DNA from: Candidatus Rubrivivax defluviihabitans
GTDB taxonomy: Bacteria > Pseudomonadota > Gammaproteobacteria > Burkholderiales > Burkholderiaceae_C
DNA: 64,000 bases
Direction: 5' to 3'
Assembly (NCBI GenBank): GCA_016709385.1
Contig: JADJMW010000022.1
Coordinates: forward strand, 1 to 64,000
Both the position numbers and the translations under genes were made by a program. The notes beneath the pieces were generated by a model. The model saw only the letters and a list, made by a program, of their open reading frames with translations. It did no database searches and had not been told where the DNA came from. Shown one piece after another: positions 1-9,882 of the stretch. Each line of letters opens with the position of its first letter. Positions within the stretch are counted from its first letter, which is position 1.

Positions 1-478
1 GGACGGCGCGCACCGCTGGCAGTGTTCACGAAGACGATCACCGTCAACCTGATCGCGCTTCAACGCCAGTCCGCCTGCCGCCGAGGCGATGGCGAAGAAC
101 GAGCCCAGAAGCCACAGGCAGGCGCGGCGTGCTCATCAGCACCGCCAGCGTGGCCGCCTACGATGGCCAGATCAGCCAGGCCGCGTGCAGCGCCAGCAAA
201 GAGGCGGCGTGGTCGGCATGACGCTGCCCATCCATCGCGACCTGGCGCGCAACGGCATCCGCAACGCCAGCCATCGCGCCCGGCATCTTCAGCACCCCAT
301 GATGTTCGGCGCTGCCCCGGGAAGTGCTGGAGGCGCTGGCCGCCAGCGATGCCCTTCCCCAGCCGGCCTGGGCACACCGGCCGACTATGCCCAACTGGTG
401 AAGCACATCATCGGGGGCGACATGCTCAACGGCGGGGTGATCCGGCTCGACGGCGCCATTCAGCCAGCGCCGAAGTGA
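1..478 (+). pseudogene. SDR-family 3-hydroxyacyl-CoA dehydrogenase (HSD10-like), 5'-truncated and frame-broken
   Basis: The gene enters at the left edge and ends in TGA at 476-478. Pieces in different frames line up with the type-10 hydroxyacyl-CoA dehydrogenase branch of short-chain dehydrogenases: TKTITVNLI near 28-55, VLISTASVAAYDGQ near 130-170 (catalytic Ser region), IAPGIF near 275, and the typical C-terminus LNGGVIRLDGAI near 425-462. At least three frame changes separate them. Where the family has YSASK the sequence reads CSASK, so the catalytic Tyr codon is altered too. The expected role is NAD-dependent oxidation of 3-hydroxyacyl-CoA in fatty acid or isoleucine breakdown, which would fit the acyl-phosphate genes to its right. 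Whether the damage is decay or sequence error cannot be told here. Confidence 0.7.
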
Positions 479-764
479 CGGCTTGGCTGTTCAGGCTCAG
501 GGCAGCATCAGCCGAGGCTTTCAAAGTCGATCCCCTTCCGCTCGAAGACCGCGACGAGCTTTCGGCACCCGTGCCTGATCGCTGAGCCCTGGGCAGCTAC
601 GCCAGGGCGCACGCATCGGGCGGCAACTGGGACCTGCAAAAGATCGACATCCTGGCCGCCGAGGCTTTGTTTCCTGGCGATCCGGCGTCAGAAGGTCCGC
701 ACGAGGCCGGTCCACGGCACGTGCGGCCCGGGGGGCCGGGCGCGCCGGCCTCGGTCCCGGTCGA
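479..764. other. Gap between convergent damaged genes, no gene recognised
   Basis: The plus-strand dehydrogenase ends at 478 and the minus-strand OmpA-like gene ends near 765. Open frames cross the gap on both strands, but none gives a protein I recognise. No tRNA-like fold, strong hairpin with a T-run, or repeat was seen. Confidence 0.4.
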
Positions 765-1300
765 CCGGACGCGCTTCGACGCGACAGGCTAACTTCAGGC
801 AGCCCTCCCAGGGCGGTTAGATCCGGCTTGCGCAACTGCGCCCGGGCGGCATCAGCACCCCTGCCCGGTGAGGACGCAGCGCGCACAGCCCGTAGCCCGC
901 CGCCCAGCCAGATCGGCGTTGTGGGCCGGGTCGCCGCTCGGATCGTGGAAGCCTGCGATCCACCAGCTTCCTGGACGGCGCATGTCGGCCGAGGCCTTGA
1001 CCGCCGGCAGCCAGTTCGGCGCCAGCGGCGGCGTCCAGTTCGGCGCCATCGATTTCGAAGAACACCCGGGCGACGATCTCGCCGGACAGCGGTACGTCGA
1101 CCAGCACATCAGCCTCGGCGACCGCCGCTACGGCGGGCGGCCGCCAGCGTCGCCGCCACCTGCAGCGGCATCTCCGCGTGCTTGGCATTCGTGGCCCCGG
1201 ATCGCCAGCCCGCCGATCAGCCCGAAGAGCAGCAGCGTGATGATGCCCCAACTGCCACCCACAGCCCGACCTTGGCGCCATCGTCTTGATCATCCATCAT
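765..1300 (-). pseudogene. OmpA-family peptidoglycan-binding protein, frame-broken
   Basis: Read on the minus strand, the start is an ATG ATG pair at 1300-1295 behind a GGAG box. The N-terminus MMDDQDDGAKVGLWVAVG runs, after a frame change near 1245, into a transmembrane-like GIITLLLFGLIGGLAI. Downstream comes LVDVPLSGEIVARVFFEIDG near 1110-1050, then SGFHD-like WIAGFHDPSGDPAHNADLA near 970-910 and a QLRKPDL piece near 830-810. That order (single anchor, low-complexity linker, VFFE-A-L, GFHD-SGD, RKP) is the OmpA C-terminal domain found in many Burkholderiales as a membrane-anchored peptidoglycan-binding protein. At least three frame breaks are needed. The end near 765 is approximate. It lies downstream of ackA on the same strand. 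Confidence 0.65.
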
Positions 1301-1452
1301 TGTTTTGGACTCCTCGTCCGCCTCTGGCTTATTCGAACCGTGATTTTGGCCCCTGCCGGCGGCAGCTGTCGAGCCTGACCCGTACCTTGCACGAACCGTT
1401 GCCTATCTCGCTGCCTGGCCAGGCGTGCGTCGCCAGCGGCCTGCAACGGAAG

Positions 1453-2667
1453 TTATTCTTCCGCAAAGGACGCGGCGCGTGTGCCGCGCGATCATCAGTT
1501 CCTCGTTGGTGCAGGCAGCACAGGCCGTCGTCGCGCTGGCAGCCGTGCTGATCACCGCGGGCCGCCGGCCTGGTTGGCGACTTCATCCAGCGCCACCAGC
1601 CGCCGCACCAGCGCTGGACAGCCGCGCGCGGATCTCGGCGCTGTTCTCGCCAATGCTACCGCCCGGTGAACAGCGCGTCCAGACCACCCAGCGCCGCGGC
1701 CAGCGAACCCAGTTCGCGCCCGATGCTGATACACGTACAGGTCCACGCCGGCGCTGCGCGCGGCTCCTTGCTGGCCGGCAGCGTCCGCATGTCGCTGGAC
1801 ACGCCGGACACGCCGAGCAGCCCCGACTGGTTATAGATGAGCTTTTCGATGGCGCGCGCGTCCATGCCGCGCTGGTCCATCTGGAAGTAAGAGGATGACG
1901 CCGGGTCGATGGCACCGCAGCGAGTGCCCATCGGCAACCCGTCGACGGCAGGTAAAGCCCATCGTGCTGGCCACGCTGCGTACCGCCGGCCACGGCGCAC
2001 GTACTGGCGCCGTTGCCCAGGTGCAGCACCACGGTGCGCCCCTGTGCGGCTGAGGATTCCGGGTGCGGCACGTGCGAGACGATGTACTCGTAAGCTCAGG
2101 CCGTGGAAGCCGCGGCGGCGCACGCCGGCGTCGTGCGGTTCCGGGCGGCGCGAACGTCTGTGCAATTCAGGCTGCGCGCGGTGAAGAAGCGGTGTCGAAG
2201 CAGGCCACCTGCAGGCAACTGGGCTGGCGTTCCTGCAAAAGCCGGATCAGCGTCAGGTTGTGCGGCACAGTGCATTGCGCGCCAGCAGATGACGGGCTCG
2301 CCAGGTCGTCCAGCACCTGGGCGTCCACGACGCAGCGGCTGCAGATAGAGCAGACCGCCGTCGACCACGCAGAAGGTGCCCCCCGCCAGCCAGGTGCGTA
2401 CACCGCCAGCCCGGCCGGCGCGCGGGTGGCCACGATATGGTCCAGCGCGTCAGCGGCATTGCCTGACCCGCTTGCCGTCGTCCCAGGCGTGGGTGGAGGA
2501 TGCCATGGTGGCGCTCTTAACAACGCAAGGCCGCGGCGCGGTCTGCAGGCCTTCGGCCCCTGGCCGCGCAGGGTGAGCTCGAAGAGCTCGTCACTTACCT
2601 GCTCGAAGAGCGAAAATTTCCGGCAGGCTCGACAGGCCTGCGTTCAGAACCGCGATCGCTTGCGACG
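1453..2667 (-). pseudogene. ackA: Acetate/propionate kinase, frame-broken
   Basis: Acetate kinase makes ATP from acetyl phosphate (or the reverse). Family blocks appear in order on the minus strand: AIAVLNAG near 2655 (N-terminal NAGSSSLK region, here with a small insertion), DALDHIVATRAP near 2455, PHNLTLIRLLQERQPS near 2265, VVLHLGNGAS near 2030 (phosphate-binding), DGLPMGTRCGAIDP near 1945, LIYNQSGLLGVSGVSSDMRT near 1845, FTG-GIGENSAEIRAR near 1670 and NEELMIARHT near 1495. One base out of frame gives VLAEE and a TAA at 1455-1453. At least six frame changes are required. No start codon is visible just after the pta stop (TGACGTCG where TGATGTCG would give a coupled start). It forms an operon with the pta copy upstream. 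Confidence 0.8.
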
Positions 2668-3630
2668 TCAGGCCACCGCCTTCTTCAGGTCTTCGCGCCT
2701 CGCCTGGGCGACCAGCGCCACCACGGCGCACGAGGCCGGGCGCGTTTCCACCAGATCGGCGCGACTGGTCAGGATGATGGGCACGCGCGCCCCGGCACGA
2801 TGCCAGCGGCGTCGGCCTCAGCCATGAAGCTCAGGCTCTTGGCCCGGCATGTTGCCAGCCACTCCCGGGTCAGGCACCACCAGGATATCAGCCAGGCCAG
2901 CCAGCAGCGAGGTGATCTTCTTGATCTGGTGCTGCCCTGGTCGACCAGCGTTACATCCAGCGCCAGCGGCCCGTCGAGCGGGCCTGCCGGTGATCTGGCC
3001 GCGTTCAGCCATCTTGCACAGCGCGGCAACCTCGATGGTGGAGGGCACCTTGGGGTTCACCGTCTCCATGGCAGACAGGATGGCCACCCTGGGCCTCCAC
3101 GCCCACGGCACGCCAGGTCGATGGCGTTCTGCACGATGTTGCATCTTGTCTTCCAGCGTCGAGGAGGAATGTTCACGGCAGCGTCGGTGATGACGACCAC
3201 GCGATCGATCTCGCCGGCACGTCCATGGTAAAACGGTATTTGATGCGGCGCGCCGTGCGCAGGCCGAGTGTCGCGCTTGACCACCCCGGCCATCAGTTCG
3301 TCGGTGTGAAGGCTGCCCTTCATCAGCATCTCGGCGCTGCCCTCGCGCGCCGGTTTCACGACGGCCTCGGCCGAGCCGACGCTGTGCGGTGCGTCGACCC
3401 AGCTCACACATCCGGAGGTCAGAGTTCAGCGAACTGCGCCGCCAGCGCCTCGATGCGTACCGTCGGTCCCACCAGGATGGGCCGGATCAGGCCCATCAGC
3501 GCCGCCTCCACGGCGCCGCGCAGGGCTCGTCGCGGGGTGGGCCACCGCGCGGGGGTCGGCGACCGCCCTGGCGCGGCCGATCGGGTGCTGGTGCTTCTCG
3601 TGTTACCCAGGCCGACAGCGGGTTGGGGGC
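2668..3630 (-). pseudogene. pta: Phosphate acetyl/butyryltransferase, first copy, frame-broken
   Basis: Phosphotransacetylase exchanges CoA for phosphate on acyl groups and feeds the acetate kinase that follows directly. Minus-strand blocks match the intact copy at 25792-26730: EAALMGLIRPILVGP near 3515, MKGSLHTDELMAGVVKRD near 3330, VVVITDAAVNI near 3205, NIVQNAIDLA near 3140, VNPKVPSTIEVAALCKMAER near 3065 and a TGA after the AVA end at 2670-2668. The DNA is also close: long runs around 3000-3090 match 26105-26200 almost base for base, so the two copies are recent paralogues. At least five frame breaks occur. The start is not recognisable; 3630 is placed by comparison with the intact copy. 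Confidence 0.8.
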
Positions 3631-3659
3631 CGCCCACGAGCTGCCCAGCCGCGGTCGCG

Positions 3660-4534
3660 TCAGAAGCTGCCAGTCAGGTAAAGCTGCAGGACGGAATAGA
3701 ACAACTTGACCTTGCCCGTGAAATTCGTTTCGCCCGACGTCCAGGCGGGTGCCGGGCAAGATTTGTAGCAGACCGACGACGACGTTGCGGTGCGGAACAT
3801 CCAGGTGCCGCTCAGCCGAAGATCGGACCAGCGGCCATCGTATTCTTCGATCTTGACGCACTGGAGAACTGGCCCGACGCCTCGAGGTACCAGTTCGGTG
3901 CCACCACGCAGGCGGCGCGCAGGCCGACCACGGGCAGCGGTGCCGGCGGGTCACTGCCCTTGGTGGCCTGATTCACCGAGCAAAGACGGCGTGGCGCAAT
4001 CCGGACCCGAGTAGTTGGCGTTGCCCGAGCTGGAATCTCATGTCCATGTAGTGCACGCCGATGCTGGCCGCCAACTCATGGCTGGGGTTGCGCACGAATG
4101 CCCATTCGTAAGAAAGGGCATAGACGTTGAACTCCTCTATCGGGCGGCTGCTGCCGGCCAGGAAGGCATAGTCGCCCCCACACCCAGGTCTTGGTCGAGG
4201 CACGCGTGCGAGTTCGCATTGTCGAACATAAGAAGCGCAGGCGATGCGTGGGGGTGATGCGCCCACAGCACGTCGGCGCGCACCCGCGCTGTCGAGTCAT
4301 CGGCCTTGCCGAAGGTCTCGTCGAAATCCACCTCCGGTTCTGCGACGACTGGCCGTCGAGCCGGGCATCCCAGGCTCGTCTGGTAGATGAAGCCCCCAGG
4401 TTGAAGACCCAGGGGTTGTTGAGCAGGCCTTCGGCATAGCCCCCAGACTGGGCTTAGGGCCGAGCCCGATGCGCCGACGCCCAACAAGCTTCCCACAGCA
4501 AGGAACCGATCCGGACGAGATTCTTGATTTTCAT
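3660..4534 (-). pseudogene. Outer-membrane beta-barrel protein, frame-broken
   Basis: A minus-strand ATG at 4534 behind a GGAGCA box gives MKIKNLVRIGS followed, after a frame change, by a small-residue leader (LGVGASGSA). Blocks are FNLGAFIYQTS, EVDFDETFGKADDSTRVRADVLW, FNVYALSYEWAF, IGVHYMDMRFQLG and a final YLTGSF with TGA at 3662-3660. Alternating hydrophobic residues, the Asp-rich acyl-chain-like loop and the aromatic C-terminus mark a membrane barrel of about 290 residues. I recall this family (no formal name) as common in Burkholderiales. Five or more frame changes break it. Its place between DUF3141 and pta on the same strand suggests one operon. Function unknown; it could be a small-molecule channel or a structural barrel. 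Confidence 0.6.
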
Positions 4535-4754
4535 GGTGTTGCTCCTGGACACGGGACTCTTGGAACTTCGGTGCCCGGCGACGCTGGACATGCCGAGATG
4601 CTAACGAGTCATATTGGGCAGAACACCGTGCGGTTCGTTGACGAATATCAACGCCCGCACGGGCCGGCAAAGGGCTGCCGCGCGAGCCTGAGTGTAAGCA
4701 CGGCCACATGGGAATGCGGTACGGGAAAGCGATGACGGGACAGCGCCTGGCGGC

Positions 4755-7092
4755 TCAGGTGGTCTTGCGGACGGCCTTCCGTGCTGGCTTGCGTGCAATG
4801 GTCTGGCGGACCAACGCTCGCAACGGTCTGGCTCTCGGCCTTGGGCACCGCCTTGCGTGGCGCCGCCGCCGCAGGCTGGCGCCGAACAACGCTTCCACCT
4901 GCGCCAGCCGCTTCGCGCGTTCGCCGCCCAGCTCGCCGGCAGCATGCACGGTTCGGCGCAGTGCCTCCTGCAGGCGAGCGCGCGGAGCGGACCAGCGGAC
5001 AACATCCGGGGGATGGCAGCGAGCGCTGCCTCGCGGTCGAACAGCAGGATGAAATACTGCTCGCGCAGTGTCTGCTTGAACGCCTGGAGCGTGAGGCCAC
5101 GCATTGCCGCGCGGCGGATCTGGCGTCGGGGGTGTTGAAGGGCGTTCGTCGACGCCTTCGCCCGCCATGCCGATATAGACCAGCGCGCGGATCAGGCTTC
5201 GCGCGGGCCGCCCTCGGCGATGCGTGCCTTGAGTTCGGCGACGCGCTGCTCGATGAGTGCCATGCGCTCGCGGTCGAGTCCTGGCTTGCGGCGCAGCGGC
5301 TCTTCCGAGGCGCTCAGCCCCACCAGGGCCTGCAGGACCGGCGAGCTGTAGATGGCCAGGAACATCTGCTCCAGGTTGCTGTCGCGCAGGTCGCGGTAGC
5401 CGTTCAGCGCCACCCGATGATGCCGTCCGAGATCATGGCCCGCCACTGCAGGAAGGGGTTGTCGGGGCCGCCGGCTGGCGTTGCTGGCGCACCAACTCGG
5501 CGAGCTGGGCGACCTGCTGCATCAGCGGGTTGCGCTCCGAGAAGATCTCGAACGGCAGCTCGGCGTGGCTGAGCTTCTTCATCGCGGCCGCCGTCTGCTC
5601 GTTGACCGAAGCCTTCACGAAGGGCTGGAACAAGGTGCGGTACAGCCCGAGGTTGATCTCGGACACCCGCCGCACGGTGGCAAAGCGGCGGTCGCTCTCG
5701 GGGTCGGGCTTGACGATCGCCTTCACGTCGTCGGACGTGCGCGGCTCGAAGCGCACCGGTCCAGTCGCCGACCACGTCTTCCGCATGCGCCAAGTGGCCG
5801 TCTTCGGCGTCATCACGGATTCGTACAGGCCTGGCGGCAAGACATCGATGAGGTCGATGTTGGAGGCGAATTCCTGGTGCTCCTTCTTCACGATGCCGCC
5901 CGAGACGAAGATGCCCAGGTGGCCCACCCGGTCCGTGCACGGCATAGACGATGGTGCCGGCCGCAGGCGCGGATGTCGTTGTCGCTGCCGTACAGGTCGA
6001 CGATCCAGCCCAAGGCCTGCTGCGGCGGCGTGATGTTGTCGCCTCGGAGCAGAAGCAGACGATCGGCGGAACGGATGTGGCGCAGGTCGATGCGCGCCTC
6101 GCCCTGCTGGTGACGATCGCCCGTGGTCAGTCGGTTGCCGACGAACAACTGGTCGACGATCCACTGGATTTCTCGCCGTTGAGTTGACGTGGCCGCCCCA
6201 CCATTTCTCGAATTCGATGAAGCGCGGCCCCTCGGTGTCCACCTTCGACCACAGGTCATGCAGTTCTTGGTCCACAAGGTATTAGGGGTTCAGGTTCTCG
6301 AAATTCTCGACCAGGTGGCCACCGTCGAAGATGCCGTTGCCCAGGTCGCTGGTGAGTTGCGTCATCCAGCTGCCGCCGGCCAGGCCGCCGGTATAGCGCA
6401 TGGGGTTCTCGCCTTCCACGCCGGCCCAGTACGACAAGGGCGAGCCGGGAACGATGATGGGCCCGAATAGTTCGGGCCGGATGGCGGCCACCAGCAGCAC
6501 CGCCCAGCCGGCCTGGCAGTTGCCGATGACGCAGGGCTTGCCTTCGGCCTGCGGATGCAGTGCGATGACACGTTCCAGAAACGCCGCCTCGGCGTTCATG
6601 ATGTCCTCGATGGTTCAGCCCCGGCATCGGCTCGGGCGTGAAGCCGACGAAATAGCAGGGGTGCCGGCGCGCATGGCGACACCGATCTCGCTGTCGGCCT
6701 TGAAGCCGCCGATGCCGGGGCCGTGGCCGGCACGCGGGTCGACGACGACGAAGGGCCGCTTCAAAGGATCCACCGCCACGCCTTCCAGCGGCTGGATGCG
6801 CACCAGCAGGTAGTTCACCGGCTTGGCAAAGGTACGGGCGTCGAGCACCGGTTCGGCGTCGAAGCTCAGCACGTGGAAACGGCCTTGTCCTTTGTGCGTA
6901 GTACTGCGCTACATGGCGCATCACGTCCCAGAACAGGATCGTGCGCTGCACGGCGTCGGTCATGTAGTCGCCGAACGATCCCCAGGCCTGCAGGGCGGGG
7001 TTCATGGCCGACAGGGTGGTCATCGATGTCGGCGTGATCGCCGGCGCACCGGCGGTCGTCAAGCGGGTGGTGTTGTCAGTGGTCTTGGGCAT
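4755..7092 (-). pseudogene. DUF3141 polyhydroxyalkanoate-synthase-like protein, frame-broken
   Basis: The start ATG at 7092 follows an AAGGAAG ribosome site and reads MPKTTDNTTRLTTAG. The family's alpha/beta-hydrolase core follows: FFVVVDPRAGHGPGIGG-like segment near 6770-6720, CVIGNCQAGWAVLL near 6540 (a nucleophile elbow with Cys where lipases have Ser, as in PhaC synthases), SPLSYWAGVEGENPMRYTGG near 6440, LLLRGDNITPPQQALGWI near 6050-6010, and GHLGIFVSGGIVKKEHQEF near 5920. The C-terminal third is helical, with DRERMALIEQRVAELKARIAEG near 5280 and a Lys/Arg-rich tail ending at 4755. Expected length is about 770-780 residues. At least seven frame breaks are seen. DUF3141 genes commonly sit with pta-ackA and fabI, as here; biochemical function is unproven. 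Confidence 0.75.
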
Positions 7093-7278
7093 TGGGTCTT
7101 CCTTCATGCACGGACACCGCGCACGCTACTCACAGGGTAGCGACTTCATGTGACGGATTCGAAATTGGAGCAGCCCAACCCCACAGGAGGCAGGCCTACG
7201 CAGACAATCTATATACATTTTCAGACAAGGCCCGCTATGCTGCCTTGAGCATCGTCAATCCAGGAGCATCCAGACGGC
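7093..7278. promoter_or_regulatory. Divergent promoter region between DUF3141 and AraC regulator
   Basis: This 186-base gap separates two genes reading outward, so it must hold promoters for both. It contains an AT-rich patch (tctatatacattttcagac near 7209-7228) that is unusual for this genome and offers TATA-like hexamers for either strand. The neighbouring AraC protein is the natural candidate to bind here; no clear pair of operator half-sites could be picked out. Confidence 0.45.
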
Positions 7279-8321
7279 ATGAGTCATCCAGACATCAAGC
7301 ACGGGCAGGAGCACGCCACTGCGCGCATCGGCGGCCTCGCCAGGTTGCCGGCCGTGCTGCGCAGCCTGGGTGCCGACGCGGGCAGCCTGCTGTCCGAGGT
7401 GGGCATGGAGCCGGGGCTGTTCGACGACCCCGACAACGTGATCGGCTTCGCCGCCCGCAGCCGGCTCATCGGTCATTGCGTGGCCCGGAATGGCTGCCAG
7501 CATCTGGGCCTGCTGATCGGGCAGCAGGCCCAGATCCAGGACCTGGGCCTGGTGGGCTTGCTGGCGAAATATTCGTCCGATGCCGGCACGGCGCTGCGCA
7601 GCCTGGTGCGGTATTTCCATCTGCACGCGCGCGGTTCGGGCTTGAGCCTGGCGGTCGACGGCTTCGCGGCAACATGGGGCTATGCCATCCATCTGCCGCA
7701 CACCGCAGCCACCGACCAGCTGGGGGCGGGTGCCGCTGCCATGATGCTCAACATCATGCGCTCGTTGTGTGGTCCCAACTGGGCCCCCGCCGAGGTGCTG
7801 CTGGCCCACCGCAGGCCGGAGGACGACAAGCCTTACCGCCAGGTCTTCCGCTCGCCGGTGCGCTTCGACGCCGAATGCAACGGGTTGACGTTTTCCGAGC
7901 ACTGGCTGAGCCACCGGCTGTCGCTGGCGGACCCGGACCTGGGCCTTCTGCTGCACAAGCAGATCGAAGCGCTGGAGGCCCGCCACGCCGGCGAGTTTCC
8001 GGAGCAGGTGCGCAGCGTGCTGCGCTCGGCGCTGCTGACGCACCACGCCAAGGCCGACGAGGTGGCCGCCCTGTTCTCCATGCACAGCCGCACGCTGAGC
8101 CGCCGCCTGGAGGCCTGCGGCACCAGCTACCAGGCATTTCTGGACGAGGGGCGCTTCGAGATCGCCGCCAGATGCTCGAGGACACCGAGCTCGAAGTCGG
8201 CCAGATCGCCGCTGCGCTGGACTATGCCGACGCGAGCGCCTTCACACGCGCCTTCCGGCGCTGGAGCGGCACCACACCCGGCCAGTGGCGGGCGGCCCGG
8301 CTCAACCGCCCAGCGCGATGA
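7279..8321 (+). pseudogene. AraC-family regulator with arabinose-binding-type N-domain, one frameshift
   Basis: The start at 7279 gives MSHPDIKHGQEHATARIGGL. Residues about 15-200 match the N-terminal ligand-binding domain of OruR/ArgR-like AraC regulators (LPAVLRSLGADAGSLL; GQQAQIQDLGLVGLLAKYS; SLVRYFHLHARG; FSEHWLSHRL). A C-terminal pair of helix-turn-helix motifs follows: VAALFSMHSRTLSRRL near 8070 and VGQIAAALDYADASAFTRAF near 8200-8255, ending in PGQWRA and TGA at 8319-8321. A single missing base near 8165-8172 shifts the frame between the two helices. It is divergent from DUF3141 and overlaps by 20 bases the end of the convergent gene. It probably controls the DUF3141 operon or itself; the ligand is unknown. 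Confidence 0.75.
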
Positions 8322-9012
8322 CGATGGCTCCACGGCCACGCCCAGCAGCACCATCACCAGGCCGGCGCGCCATGGCGGCAGCCCGCCATAACGGCCCCAG
8401 CCATAGCCGCACAGGAACAGCATCGTGATCGCGATGGCTGAGGAGACGCGCATCGCCAGTTGCAGGTCGGCGATGAAGACGAAGGGCAGCACGGGCGAAA
8501 GGTCGACGCGAAGACGACGCGGGAAGATGCCCACCGCACCGCGCTCGCAGGTCCGCCACTCATGTGCGCGCGGCCCGCCAGCGGCGGCGGCTGGTCGACG
8601 ATCCACTGCCGCACGCGCTCCAGGCCCGAGGCGTCCAGTCCCGCGGCCATCGGCCCGACCTGGCTGGCGATCAGGCGGTGGGCCAGTTCGGGCTGGGCGG
8701 CGGCCCGCACGGCGTGGTCGAAGGTGGCTTCGCGAGCGCGCGAAACCAGGGTGCGCAGCACGTACATCACGCCGTCGACGAAGCCCCAGGCGATATTGCA
8801 GCCGATGGCGGCGATCAGCATCAGCCTCACGTCGTCGCGGCCGGCCGTGGCCACGCTCACGGTGCCGGTGAAGGTGAGCACCATGAACCCAGGCCGAACA
8901 GGATCTCCGAGATGCGGTCGATGGGCTCGATCAGTTCCGGCCTCGCCCTGCGTCTGCAGGTCCTTGGAATCAAGGTCTCGACGGCGGGATCGTAGGCGTT
9001 CGTTGTGTTCAT
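8302..9012 (-). pseudogene. VIT/CCC1-like membrane protein, frame-broken
   Basis: The start ATG at 9012 gives MNTTNAYDPAVETL. The next readable piece, RISEILFGLGFMVLTFTGT near 8910-8870, is the first membrane segment with the short polar motif of the VIT1/CCC1 (iron/manganese transporter-like) fold. Further pieces are LMLIAAIGCNIAWGFVDGVM near 8815-8760, LPFVFIADLQLAMRVSSAIA near 8480-8430, then a last hydrophobic helix ending in VIALGG and a stop at 8304-8302. At least three frame changes lie near 8900, 8555 and 8340. The ATG overlaps the stop of the GNAT gene as ATGA, so the two are translationally coupled. Transport substrate is inferred from the family only; many such short members are uncharacterised. 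Confidence 0.6.
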
Positions 9013-9590
9013 GGGGCTGCCTCGGGTTCGGGGCCGGCGGGGAGCAGGTCCATCACGATGTGGGTCACGCCCGCGTCGCGCGTCTTGGCCAACGGCAGGC
9101 CACTGCGCTCGAACACCTTCAGCATGGGCGCATTGCCGGCCAGCACCTCGGCCTCGAAACGCTGGATGCCATGCTGCCGGGCGATGTCCGCCAGCATGGC
9201 GAAGAGCTGGCCCGCCAGGCCCTGGCCCTGGTAGTCCTCCTCGATCGTGAACGCCACCTCGGCGGCAAGGGTGTCGTTGGTCGTGGGCAGGGCGGTGTAG
9301 GACGCGCCGCCGATCACGGTCTCGTCGGCGCCTTGGTTAACTACGGCCAGCAGCCCGGCGAAGTGGGTGAAATCGGTGCTGGTCAAGCGGTCCGAGTTCG
9401 GCCGCCGTGAGTTCCCTTGCGCATCGAGTATAGCGCGTATAGACCGAGTCGGGCTCGAGCGCGTTGAAGGCGGCGATGATCCTGCCGCGGTCGTCCGGCC
9501 GGGCCACGCGGGACCAGGCAACCGGGTGCCGTTGCGCAAAGACGATCCCACGGTCGGGCGGGCTGGCGGTGTCGGGTTCGGAGCCTGTCG
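9009..9590 (-). pseudogene. GNAT-family N-acetyltransferase, frameshifted
   Basis: GNAT enzymes move acetyl groups from acetyl-CoA to amines. The C-terminal two thirds are in one frame: DRLTSTDFTHFAGLLAVVN, GGASYTA, EVAFTIEEDYQGQGLAGQLF (the Q/R-x-x-G-x-G/A CoA-binding motif, here QGQGLAG), then FEAEVLAGNAPMLKVFERSG and a Pro-rich tail ending at 9009. The N-terminal piece FAQRHPVAWSRVARPDDRGR and AAFNALEPDSVYTRYT is in another frame, with the break near 9390-9430. This layout (SR at the start, EPDSVYTRYF-like, AVV, Q-G-G) resembles the GNAT domain attached to acetyl-CoA-synthetase-like lysine acetyltransferases, here free-standing. The start is uncertain. It is upstream of, and coupled to, the VIT-like gene. 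Confidence 0.65.
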
Positions 9591-9882
9591 CCCATGCTGG
9601 CCTTCCTTCGCGGTTCTGGGAGAGTCTCTCGCGCGCTGCCGACCGCGCCACGGTGCCTTCGGTCCACGACATCGATTCTGATCCATGGCTCCGGGAACGT
9701 AGTCTGGATCGGCTCATCCGACGTCCTGGAAATCCCGGTCCGGGCAGATTTCCGGATGGTCCACTGCACGGCAGGCATGGCGGCGCAATAATGACCCGGC
9801 GGACCAAGGCAGGTGGCGCATGGATGTGGATCGATCCTCTGCGCGGCCTGCCGATCAACGGAACGAGACGATGGAGATGAAC

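Noticed and set aside
9764..9774. CTGCACGGCAG, a second CTGC-N3-GCAG match, upstream of PPK2
   Set aside because: The flanks are not symmetric and no promoter fits; one or more such short matches are expected by chance in 64 kb of GC-rich DNA.
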